Shown: piece after piece, positions 1 through 6,798 of the stretch
How positions within the stretch are numbered: the first letter of the stretch is position 1
Layout: every line of letters begins with the position of its first letter
Assembly: GCA_016182225.1 (NCBI GenBank)
Contig: JACOXV010000023.1
Span: 1-17,641, forward strand
Direction: 5' to 3'
DNA from: Candidatus Levyibacteriota bacterium
Lineage (GTDB): Bacteria; Patescibacteriota; Microgenomatia; Levybacterales; UBA12049
Length of the DNA stretch: 17,641 nucleotides
Position numbers and translations under genes: made by a program
The notes under the pieces: generated by a model
The model's database searches: none
What the model was told of the DNA's origin: nothing
The model's input: only the letters and a program-made list of their open reading frames with translations

Positions 1-362
1 AGCATGAGGTTTTTGAGACAGCAGAAAGACTGAAGGTATGTCTTAAGAATCTGAACAAAAAGAAAAATAAAAATGGAGTTAAATTTCCCAAATTTCCTTC
101 AATAATAGGTAAAGCTAAACCTTCTTATGAGGTCATGGGAAAAAACGTTTCGGCAAAGAAAATTGATAAAGCAGTAGGATTTGTTTGTGCGGAGGATATA
201 GTGCCATATCCTCCCGGGATTCCTTTGATCATAAAAGGAGAGATTATTAAGAAAGAGCATGTAGAATATCTTAAAGCGTTAAAAAAACTTAAAGGATTGA
301 TATCATTGGTAATAAGTGAAAATAACGCTGAGCATGTTTTAGTAGTTAAGAATAAAGTATGA
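1..362 (+). CDS. Orn/Lys/Arg decarboxylase family protein, C-terminal part (5' end outside window)
   Basis: The frame is open from the first full codon at position 3 and ends in TGA at 360-362, so about 119 C-terminal residues are visible. The diagnostic stretch is AEDIVPYPPGIPLIIKGEII, which matches the conserved C-terminal domain of fold-type I PLP decarboxylases acting on ornithine, lysine or arginine (pattern YPPGIPLl.pGE). A preceding segment, KPSYEVMGKNVSAKKIDKAV, fits the usual lead-in to that motif. The PLP lysine and the substrate-specificity residues lie upstream and are not visible, so the substrate cannot be told; related proteins also include non-decarboxylase members. An internal ATG at 135 is only an internal methionine. 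The stop overlaps the next ATG by 4 nt (ATGA), so the gene is probably co-translated with the dipeptidase gene. Family call is firm, activity is not. Confidence 0.85.
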   Translation, partial: HEVFETAERLKVCLKNLNKKKNKNGVKFPKFPSIIGKAKPSYEVMGKNVSAKKIDKAVGFVCAEDIVPYPPGIPLIIKGEIIKKEHVEYLKALKKLKGLISLVISENNAEHVLVVKNKV

Positions 363-1150
363 ACAAAAATAAATCTAAAAAAATACCATCTACTTTGATT
401 CCATTATCTTTAAAAGAGGCTGTTGAGTTTGACAAAACATACTTTTCGATACCGATAAAAGAATCTAATGAGAAACTTGTCGACGTTGAGGAAGTTTTCA
501 ATCAAAAAGGAATTAAAGCGGTTTTTAATAACGAACTAACTGCTACTGGAAGTAAAAGGCTTTTTCTTTTACGTGAGGGGTTGATAAATCCTCTTCTATC
601 TGCCTCAGAAGAAATAAACAAATTTAGTTTACTATTTCGCTTTGAATATATGTATAGGAGATTGGAAGATCAGGAAGCTGCTTTTACTAGAAGCGTCAAA
701 ACTTTTATTAAAAAATATCCAGAGCTTGATAAGGAATCAATTCTGGAAATTGCAGGCGTATTTGTCGCTTCAACCCCAAACACTTCAGCTCATGTTTCGG
801 GAGCAGCGATTGACGTAGTATTGGTCGACAAAAATTTCAATCCTGTGGACATGGGAGTTCCTTATATTCATCCCGGTCCGGAGAGCAAAACAACCTTTCC
901 GAATTTATCCAAGGAGGCAAAAAGAAACAGAAAAATTTTATGTGAAGTAATGGAAAAAAATGGTTTTGCTAACTATCCCTACGAATACTGGCATTTTTCA
1001 ATGGGCGATAAGATTGCTGCAAAAATTCAAGATAAAACATTTGCAATTTATGGACCTGTAATATACAATCCGAACTCAAATACTACAAAGGAAGTAAAAA
1101 ATGGAGATGCCCCTTTTAATGTAGATTATTTATTTGATCATAAATTATGA
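359..1150 (+). CDS. VanX-like D-Ala-D-Ala dipeptidase (peptidase family M15D)
   Basis: A 263-residue protein with the zinc-peptidase signature of VanX/DdpX. The SxHxxGxAxD motif is SAHVSGAAID (H145 and D152 as zinc ligands). The ExWH motif is E209-Y-W-H212 (catalytic Glu and third zinc ligand). YRRLEDQ near residues 99-105 matches the position of the VanX catalytic arginine. Members hydrolyse D-Ala-D-Ala dipeptides, either in vancomycin resistance or to recycle D-alanine from peptidoglycan. It is somewhat longer than typical VanX (about 190-200 aa), with extra N- and C-terminal segments. No signal peptide is seen, so it is probably cytoplasmic. Both ends overlap neighbours by 4 nt (ATGA), which points to translational coupling with the decarboxylase and the epimerase fusion. 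No vanH/vanA-like ligase is visible, so a resistance role is less likely than salvage. The true dipeptide substrate is unknown. Confidence 0.85.
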   Translation: MNKNKSKKIPSTLIPLSLKEAVEFDKTYFSIPIKESNEKLVDVEEVFNQKGIKAVFNNELTATGSKRLFLLREGLINPLLSASEEINKFSLLFRFEYMYRRLEDQEAAFTRSVKTFIKKYPELDKESILEIAGVFVASTPNTSAHVSGAAIDVVLVDKNFNPVDMGVPYIHPGPESKTTFPNLSKEAKRNRKILCEVMEKNGFANYPYEYWHFSMGDKIAAKIQDKTFAIYGPVIYNPNSNTTKEVKNGDAPFNVDYLFDHKL

Positions 1151-3132
1151 TAAACGGTACAGAACAAGAAGGTAGTATAAATGAAAATGGGACAATCTTA
1201 ACTCCTGAGGGGTTGGGGTTTACTCAGCGTGGGCATTCCCTTGTTAAAGAAATTCATGGGGAAAGCTATGAAATTTCTCCACTAGAAACAATAGAGAAAT
1301 TAGAAGAAGCAGTCCAGCTCCAGCAGGAAGTATGGGGGTTCGTTGATCGTGATGTTTGCCCATCTCATATGTGGGTTACAGCAAAAGATACTGGAGGACA
1401 TGTTTTGGGGGCAAGGGATAGCTCCGGAAAATTGATAGCATTTATAGCAGGATTCGGAGGATACGACGTACAAGAAGACCACTCTTTTGTTTTATCAGAT
1501 ATGTTGGGAGTATCTGAAGAACAAAGAGATGGTGGCATAGGTTTTAATCTTAAACTTGCGCAAGCATTATATGTTGCAAATCAGGGAATCGGTGAAATTA
1601 GATGGACATACGATCCCCTGCGATCAAGAAATGCTTATTTAAATTTAAGAAAATTAGGAGCAGTTGTAACTAAATTTTTTGTAGACAAATACGGAAATTC
1701 ATTGGAGGGTGAACAGAATGCTGAGGTTTCGGATAGGTTTTTAGTTAGATGGTTTATTAATGATCCTCAAATACAAGATATATTGATAAATGGAAGATCA
1801 TCTGTACCTCAAGATGGAATACCTACTGCTGAGGCAGACCATATGCCAGATACTCCAGTAGTTTCTGCGCATATTCCATTTAGTTTTGATGGGTTATCGG
1901 CAGAAGACATAAGAGCAGAGCAGTTAAGGTTTAGATCAATAGCATCTACCTATATTACTGATAGAGGTTATAAAGGAGTAGATTACTATCTTAGAGAAGT
2001 TGATGGTGCAAGGAGAGGATTTTATATATTTAGCAAGAGTAATATAATAGAATTAGATGCTCAAGGAGGAGATATGAAACAAAAAGAGGAATTTTTTGCC
2101 AATCTGGACAGTAGCCTTCATGTTTTTGAGGGATGTCAGAACATGCTTGGAGTGGTTTCTCTTACCCAAGCAGGTTATGACGGCGATGAAGATTCATGGA
2201 TAAAAGATGAAAGACTAAGAAGGTTGCTAGTTGAGTGGGGAAGACAGATAAATAGTGATAGCGTTATGGTTTTAACAGGAGATCCTTTAAAGGCAGACCA
2301 GCAAGGCTATCATGTGACAATGGACGTACTTGAGCCGAGAGGTGGCAACGGGTCGGATTTAGGCGGTATTTCCACAATGTGTGGTAATGGGGTCAGAGCG
2401 GTTGCAGCTTATGTTAAAGAATTTTTACCGGATATAGAAGAAGTTACTGTTATGACTCTAAGTGGACTCCGAAAAATAAAAATTGAGAAAGGAAGTAATG
2501 AAGAGGATTTATTCGTAGTTGACATGGGTGAGTTTTCAGATAAATCAGACGATCTAGCTAGATACGCTAAGTTAGATCGTGTTCCTCCAAATTCTGATGG
2601 GAAATATTTGGATTCAGAAATACCGGAGGAAATAAAAAGGGAACTTGAAGGTGTTGTGGATGTTAATAGTTGGAGTATTGGTATAAATGGAGACAGAAAT
2701 GGGGATGGAAAAATGGATGGAGAACCTCATTTAGTAGTAGAAATACCTAGAGATAGAGTTAAAGATATCGCAGATCTTAGAAAAATAGCAGTAGTCGCAG
2801 GACCAATTATTACAAAGCACTTAGATTTATTTCCTGAAGAGATGAATGCAAACTTTATAGTTGTTGATGGGGTAGACGAAGAAGGAAGATTCGTAATCTG
2901 GAATTGTACGCACGAAAGAAATCTTGGAGATGATCCAGACCACAGTGTTACAGCTTCTTGTGGTACCGGTTCAACTGTTGCCGGGGGAATTATGTTTGAA
3001 AAATATGTTAGTGATCCAACCCAAGTAGTGTTAGTGAAATGTACGGGAGGAGATTTGGAGATAGCGAAAAGTCAGACATCAAATAGTCTTCTTATGAAAG
3101 GTCCTGCCCAGAGAGTAAATCAGGCAGAATGA
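1147..3132 (+). CDS. GNAT acyltransferase (COG3375-type) fused to a DapF-like amino-acid epimerase
   Basis: A 661-residue two-domain protein. Residues about 42-300 resemble the COG3375 GNAT family: GGHVLGARDSSGKLIAFIAGF, an SDMLGV..EQRDGGIG CoA-loop region, WTYDPLRSRNAYLNLRKLGA at 153-172, and DRFLVRWF at 197-203. From about residue 325 the protein is a diaminopimelate-epimerase fold. It has both catalytic cysteines, Cys412 in MCGNGVR and Cys605 in SCGTGST, plus E590-R591 and N567/N569 in NANF. DapF enzymes interconvert LL- and meso-diaminopimelate without PLP; relatives racemise other amino acids. Two features depart from DapF: the usual GNPH substrate motif is G525-E-P-H528, and an acidic DRNGDGKMDGE loop precedes it. 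Some COG3375 GNATs are linked to N-succinylamino-acid racemases, so acylation plus epimerisation in one chain is plausible. Overlaps of 4 nt on both sides place it in the operon. Domain calls are firm; the substrate is unknown. Confidence 0.85.
   Translation: MINGTEQEGSINENGTILTPEGLGFTQRGHSLVKEIHGESYEISPLETIEKLEEAVQLQQEVWGFVDRDVCPSHMWVTAKDTGGHVLGARDSSGKLIAFIAGFGGYDVQEDHSFVLSDMLGVSEEQRDGGIGFNLKLAQALYVANQGIGEIRWTYDPLRSRNAYLNLRKLGAVVTKFFVDKYGNSLEGEQNAEVSDRFLVRWFINDPQIQDILINGRSSVPQDGIPTAEADHMPDTPVVSAHIPFSFDGLSAEDIRAEQLRFRSIASTYITDRGYKGVDYYLREVDGARRGFYIFSKSNIIELDAQGGDMKQKEEFFANLDSSLHVFEGCQNMLGVVSLTQAGYDGDEDSWIKDERLRRLLVEWGRQINSDSVMVLTGDPLKADQQGYHVTMDVLEPRGGNGSDLGGISTMCGNGVRAVAAYVKEFLPDIEEVTVMTLSGLRKIKIEKGSNEEDLFVVDMGEFSDKSDDLARYAKLDRVPPNSDGKYLDSEIPEEIKRELEGVVDVNSWSIGINGDRNGDGKMDGEPHLVVEIPRDRVKDIADLRKIAVVAGPIITKHLDLFPEEMNANFIVVDGVDEEGRFVIWNCTHERNLGDDPDHSVTASCGTGSTVAGGIMFEKYVSDPTQVVLVKCTGGDLEIAKSQTSNSLLMKGPAQRVNQAE
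2063..2076 (+). promoter_or_regulatory. Internal Shine-Dalgarno and in-frame ATG at the GNAT/epimerase boundary
   Basis: AAGGAGGAGAT runs straight into an ATG at 2074 that is codon 310 of the fusion ORF. It is the strongest ribosome-binding sequence in the left-hand operon, whose other starts have weak or no SD. Position 310 falls just after the end of the GNAT-type domain and about 15 residues before the epimerase fold, so initiation here would yield a free 352-residue epimerase. It may be an active internal start or a relic of two genes fused by loss of a stop codon. The GGAGG-to-ATG spacing (4 nt) is short. Confidence 0.55.
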
Positions 3133-3224
3133 ACAATTCAGAAACAAAAAAACTCTTAACTTCCACAGCCTATTCAAGATCAAAGGTTTCGAAAAAAAAG
3201 ATTTTAGAAAGGATCATTAAATAA
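3129..3224 (+). CDS. 31-residue basic micro-ORF between the epimerase fusion and the LysRS paralogue
   Basis: ATG at 3129 overlaps the fusion stop as ATGA. The reading frame ends in TAA at 3222-3224, whose last base is the first base of the lysyl-tRNA synthetase ATG (TAATG). The peptide starts MNNSETKKLLTSTAYSRSK and continues with a lysine-rich tail ending KKKILERIIK, so it is polar and basic with no membrane segment. No family is recognised. The perfect 4-nt and 1-nt overlaps argue that ribosomes traverse it. It could be a real small protein, or only a coupling cistron that carries ribosomes from one gene to the next across 91 nt. No clear SD precedes it. Confidence 0.5.
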   Translation: MNNSETKKLLTSTAYSRSKVSKKKILERIIK

Positions 3225-4699
3225 TGCCATCAAATATAGAAGCATTAAGGGAGGGCGGTTTAAAAGAAGCAGCTTACTTAGAAGAAATAGGGATAAATCC
3301 TTATCCTCCAGAAATGCCTGAGAGAACACACATGAATTCAGAAGTCGTAGCTGCCTTTGATTCTTTGCGGGACCAGAGAGTTGCGGTCGTAGGTCGTATA
3401 ACAGCAATAAGAGCCCACGGTAAAAGAATTTTCTTCGACGTTACGGACGAATCAGGAAAAATACAGGCTATGCTTACTCCGGATGAATCAGGAGACGATT
3501 CCAGTCTCCAATTATTTAAAAAAGGGTTTAGTGTAGGGGATTTTGTTGGTGTTTCGGGAAATGTAATGAAAACTAGAGCTAATGTAATGAAAACTAGAGC
3601 TGGAGAGGTTACCGTAGACACAAGTGAATTAAAAATGCTTGCTAAGTCGTTATTGCCTATTCCAGAAGAACTCAGAGATACCGAGACTCGTAATAGAAAG
3701 AGATATCTTGATTTACTTGTAAATCCGGAAGTTTTAGAAAGATTTAAATTCAGGTCAAAAATGGTAGATTATATGAGACGAAGATTTCAGGAGCTTGGTT
3801 GTTATGAAGTAGAAACACCTATTTTAGACACTACATACGGAGGAGCAACGGCAAGACCATTTACTACATATCACAATACACTAGAAACAAATTTATTTTT
3901 AAGAATATCCAATGAACTTTATTTGAAAAGATTAATAGCTGGTGGTTTTGAGGGAGTTTTTGAATTCTCAAGAGATTTTCGAAATGAAGGAATGGATAGA
4001 ACACATAACCCCGAATTTACTCAAGTAGAACTTTATAAAGCCTATACGGACTACAATTGGATGATGGATAAGTCTGAGCAACTTATGTCTGGAATTGCAC
4101 AAGATCTCGCAGGATCAACGCATATTAATTATATGGGAAGAGATATTGATTTCAGCACTCCTTGGCGAAGACTGTCAATTTATGATGGAATAAGAGAAGC
4201 ATATGGTTTTGATCCAGAAACAGCGTCTGAGGATGAGGTAAGACGAATAGCGTTGGATGAAGGAATAGAAGGGGATGATGTTGGTTATCTGCTAGTTGAG
4301 CTTTTCGATAAGAGAGTGGCACCAACACTTATTAATCCTACTTTTGTAATAGATTATCCCGAATCTACGAGCCCATTAACAAAAAAACATAGAACAAAAC
4401 CGGGATTAGTAGAAAGGTTCGAATGTTATGTAGATGGAATGGAAGTAATGAATTGCTATACTGAGCTTAATGATCCGAGGAAACAGCGGGAAAATTTTGA
4501 AGCAGAACTAAGAAGAAGATCTGCCGGAGACGAAGAAGCAATGTTAATGGATGATGATTTTGTTATAGCTATGGAATACGGAATGCCTCCTATGGGTGGA
4601 ATAGGAATTTCCATAGATAGATTTACTATGATCTTCACAAACGCAGAACATATTAGGGAAGTAATACTTTTTCCAACAATGAAACCCAAGCAAAGATAG
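3224..4699 (+). CDS. Diverged lysyl-tRNA synthetase paralogue (class II)
   Basis: A 491-residue full-length class II LysRS: N-terminal OB-fold anticodon-binding domain (about 50-145, VVGRITAIRAHGKRIFFDV), then the catalytic domain. Motif 1 is at GCYEVETPIL, motif 2 at D251-FRNEG..RTHNPEFTQVELY, and motif 3 at GGIGISIDR (458-466). Lysine-contact residues E269, Y271, N410 and E414 appear conserved. Two positions that are small in the neighbouring copy differ: M409 replaces Gly before NCYTELND, and S463 replaces the third motif 3 glycine. A 7-residue tandem duplication lies in the OB domain (113-126). It is the last gene of the overlapping operon, with AGAAAGGA about 11 nt before its ATG. It may charge tRNA-Lys conditionally, use another substrate, or supply lysyl-tRNA or lysyl-adenylate to a transferase. 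It is not an EpmA-type truncated paralogue because the OB domain is present. Confidence 0.85.
   Translation: MPSNIEALREGGLKEAAYLEEIGINPYPPEMPERTHMNSEVVAAFDSLRDQRVAVVGRITAIRAHGKRIFFDVTDESGKIQAMLTPDESGDDSSLQLFKKGFSVGDFVGVSGNVMKTRANVMKTRAGEVTVDTSELKMLAKSLLPIPEELRDTETRNRKRYLDLLVNPEVLERFKFRSKMVDYMRRRFQELGCYEVETPILDTTYGGATARPFTTYHNTLETNLFLRISNELYLKRLIAGGFEGVFEFSRDFRNEGMDRTHNPEFTQVELYKAYTDYNWMMDKSEQLMSGIAQDLAGSTHINYMGRDIDFSTPWRRLSIYDGIREAYGFDPETASEDEVRRIALDEGIEGDDVGYLLVELFDKRVAPTLINPTFVIDYPESTSPLTKKHRTKPGLVERFECYVDGMEVMNCYTELNDPRKQRENFEAELRRRSAGDEEAMLMDDDFVIAMEYGMPPMGGIGISIDRFTMIFTNAEHIREVILFPTMKPKQR
3560..3601 (+). repeat. Perfect 21-bp in-frame tandem duplication inside the first lysS copy
   Basis: Units 3560-3580 and 3581-3601 are identical at all 21 positions and encode NVMKTRA twice (residues 113-119 and 120-126). 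The downstream lysS copy and ordinary LysRS proteins have one copy of this stretch (form: GD.V..GkV.KT.aGE.sV), so this is an insertion of exactly seven residues in the OB-fold. Perfect identity implies a recent event, such as replication slippage, or an assembly artefact. Confidence 0.95.
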
Positions 4700-4708
4700 C
4701 CCTGTTTA

Positions 4709-4733
4709 TTGTTAACCTGAAAAGATTTATAAT
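4709..4733 (+). promoter_or_regulatory. Possible promoter for the second lysS gene
   Basis: A consensus TATAAT lies at 4728-4733 in the 51-nt gap between the two lysS genes, 17 nt before the ATG at 4751. A TTGTTA at 4709-4714 is too close (13-nt spacer) for an ideal -35, so the -10 carries most of the evidence. There is no SD before this start, in keeping with a short leader. Confidence 0.4.
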
Positions 4734-4750
4734 TGAAGTTAGCATAAGAT

Positions 4751-6208
4751 ATGCAAAAGAAATCTGGAGAGCAACTAATAAATACGAGAAGAAATAAACT
4801 GGATAATCTCCGAAAATTAAATATAAATCCATATCCCCACTCTTCCGAAAGGCAACAGACAACAGCTGAAGCTAAAAAAATGATGGATGAGCAAGTAGTT
4901 GTTACGGGAAGGCTTATGAGCCTTAGAGGACACGGGAAACTATTTTTTCTAGATCTGGTTGATGAATCAGGAAAAATTCAGCTAATGATAAGTGAAAAAA
5001 TATTGGGCAAAGAGCAGTATGAATTACTCAATCTTTTAGACATAGGAGATTTTGTAGAATCTGGAGGAAAAGTAGTAAAAACTGTTGCCGGCGAAATTAG
5101 TGTTCAGTCAGAATCACTAAAGATTTTAGCTAAATCTCTTAGACCATTTCCTGCTTCGTGGCACGGTTTTAAAAATGTAGATGAAAGATATAGAAAAAGA
5201 TATGTGGATTTCATAATGAATCCACAGTCAAAGAAGGTTATCGAGACTAGATCTAAAATTGTTTCCGAGGTTAGAAAAATATTGGAATCGAAAGGTTTCA
5301 TAGAAGTAGAAACTCCGACACTTCAGCCTGTTTATGGAGGAGCAAATGCTAGGCCATTTACTACTCACTACAACGCTTTGAAAAGAGATTTTTATCTTAA
5401 AATTTCAGACGAACTTTATTTAAAAAGGCTGATAGTTGGAGGATTCGAAAAAGTATATGAAATTGATCATGATTTCAGAAACGAAGGAATAGATGCAACG
5501 CATAATCCTGAATTCACCATGATGGAGTGTTACTGGGCCTATGCAGATTATAACGACATGATGAATCTAACTGAAGAGATATATTCAAAAGTTGCCAATA
5601 GCATACTGGGAACAACGAAAGTCCATTATAATGGACATGATATTGATCTTAAAGTTCCTTGGGAAAGAATGACAATGGCAGATGCAATCAAAAAATATTT
5701 AAAAATTGACGTGGCAAAATTAACAGATCAAGAGCTTAAGGAAGAAGTAAAAAAAAGAAATATAGAGATCGGTAAAAGGGGCAGTACGTTTAATAGAGGT
5801 TTAACTATAGCATCGCTTTTTGAATTGGTGGAGCCAAATCTTGTTGGGCCAATTTTTATTACTGATTTTCCAAAAGAGACAACATCTCTGTGTAAAATAC
5901 ATAGAGAAAATGAGGATCTTATAGAAAGATTCGAACCATATATTGGGGGAAAAGAAGTCGGTAATGCATATACGGAGTTAAATGATCCTGATCTTCAAAG
6001 ACATTTTTTTGAGGAAGAGGTGACAGCTAAAGAGGGTGGATCCGAAGAAACACATCCCCTGGACAATGATTTTTTAGAGGCGATGGAATATGGAATGCCA
6101 CCCACTGGTGGACTTGGTTTGGGAATCGACAGAATGGTAATGGTCATGACCGGTATGGATTCTATAAGAAACGTAATAGCCTTCCCTATGTTAAAAGACA
6201 AGAAATAA
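4751..6208 (+). CDS. lysS: Lysyl-tRNA synthetase (class II), canonical copy
   Basis: A 485-residue LysRS that attaches lysine to tRNA-Lys. The OB-fold anticodon domain spans about 48-130 (VVVTGRLMSLRGHGKLFFLD). Motif 1 is at FIEVETPTLQP, with GGANARPF following. Motif 2 is at D241-FRNEGIDATHNPEFTMMECY. The lysine pocket KEVGNAYTELND (401-412) and motif 3 GGLGLGIDR (453-461) are both intact. It is the more conventional of the two tandem copies and is probably the housekeeping enzyme. It is separated from the first copy by 51 nt with a possible promoter, then followed after 8 nt by the HD-domain gene. The two copies differ at many positions, so this is an old duplication or separate acquisition rather than a recent tandem copy. 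Confidence 0.95.
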   Translation: MQKKSGEQLINTRRNKLDNLRKLNINPYPHSSERQQTTAEAKKMMDEQVVVTGRLMSLRGHGKLFFLDLVDESGKIQLMISEKILGKEQYELLNLLDIGDFVESGGKVVKTVAGEISVQSESLKILAKSLRPFPASWHGFKNVDERYRKRYVDFIMNPQSKKVIETRSKIVSEVRKILESKGFIEVETPTLQPVYGGANARPFTTHYNALKRDFYLKISDELYLKRLIVGGFEKVYEIDHDFRNEGIDATHNPEFTMMECYWAYADYNDMMNLTEEIYSKVANSILGTTKVHYNGHDIDLKVPWERMTMADAIKKYLKIDVAKLTDQELKEEVKKRNIEIGKRGSTFNRGLTIASLFELVEPNLVGPIFITDFPKETTSLCKIHRENEDLIERFEPYIGGKEVGNAYTELNDPDLQRHFFEEEVTAKEGGSEETHPLDNDFLEAMEYGMPPTGGLGLGIDRMVMVMTGMDSIRNVIAFPMLKDKK

Positions 6209-6216
6209 CCAGTAAT

Positions 6217-6795
6217 ATGACTCGAGAAGAAGCATACAAACTACTTACTGGTTATATAACAAATAAAAACCTGATCAAACATTCTCTTGCTGCAGAGGCT
6301 GCAATGAAAAAAATCTATAAATTTATTCATAAGGAAGATTATAGCCAAAAAGATGAAGATATTTGGGGAATAACAGGATTATTGCACGATTTAGACTACG
6401 AGGTTTCGCAAAAAGAGGACAAATTAGATAAACATGGAATATTGTTGTTTGAGAAAGATCCAAATATTATCCCAGAGCCAATGGCGCATGCCATTAAGTC
6501 CCATAACTACAAAAGCACAAAAGTTCTGCCAGCAAGTAAAATGGATTGGGCGATAACTTGTGTTGATGGGCTAACTGGACTTATCGTATCATCTGCGCTT
6601 ATTCACTCGGATAAAAAACTTGGCTCAATAGACATAAATTTCGTAATAAATCGTTTTAACACACCGTCATTTTCTAGAGGAGTAGACAGAGAAATAATTA
6701 AGCTCTGTGAAGATAAGCTTTCAATTGATCTTCGCGAATTTATTTCGTTAACTCTTTCTGGAATGCAAGAAATTGCTTCAGATTTGGGACTTTAA
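6217..6795 (+). CDS. HD-domain phosphohydrolase-like protein (COG2316-type)
   Basis: A 192-residue protein with the HD-superfamily metal-binding pattern: H22 (KHSLA), H57-D58 (LLHDLDYE), H73 (DKHG), H96 (IKSHN) and D117 (CVDGLTGL). This layout and length match the small predicted HD hydrolases of COG2316, which have no defined substrate; HD proteins generally hydrolyse phosphate esters of nucleotides. It is cytoplasmic by appearance. It starts 8 nt after lysS and ends 3 nt before the rdgB start, so it belongs to the lysS-rdgB-serS transcription unit. With rdgB next door, a nucleotide clean-up role is possible but unproven. Confidence 0.8.
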   Translation: MTREEAYKLLTGYITNKNLIKHSLAAEAAMKKIYKFIHKEDYSQKDEDIWGITGLLHDLDYEVSQKEDKLDKHGILLFEKDPNIIPEPMAHAIKSHNYKSTKVLPASKMDWAITCVDGLTGLIVSSALIHSDKKLGSIDINFVINRFNTPSFSRGVDREIIKLCEDKLSIDLREFISLTLSGMQEIASDLGL

Positions 6796-6798
6796 TTC

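Noticed and set aside
1300..1482. Minus-strand ORFs opposite the fusion, lysS, secA and other genes
   Set aside because: They have no recognisable motifs, lie opposite genes with clear family matches, and reflect reverse-complement codon bias.
3224..4699. EpmA/PoxA-type EF-P lysine ligase for the first LysRS copy
   Set aside because: EpmA lacks the N-terminal OB-fold and is about 325 residues; this protein has the full OB domain and is 491 residues long.
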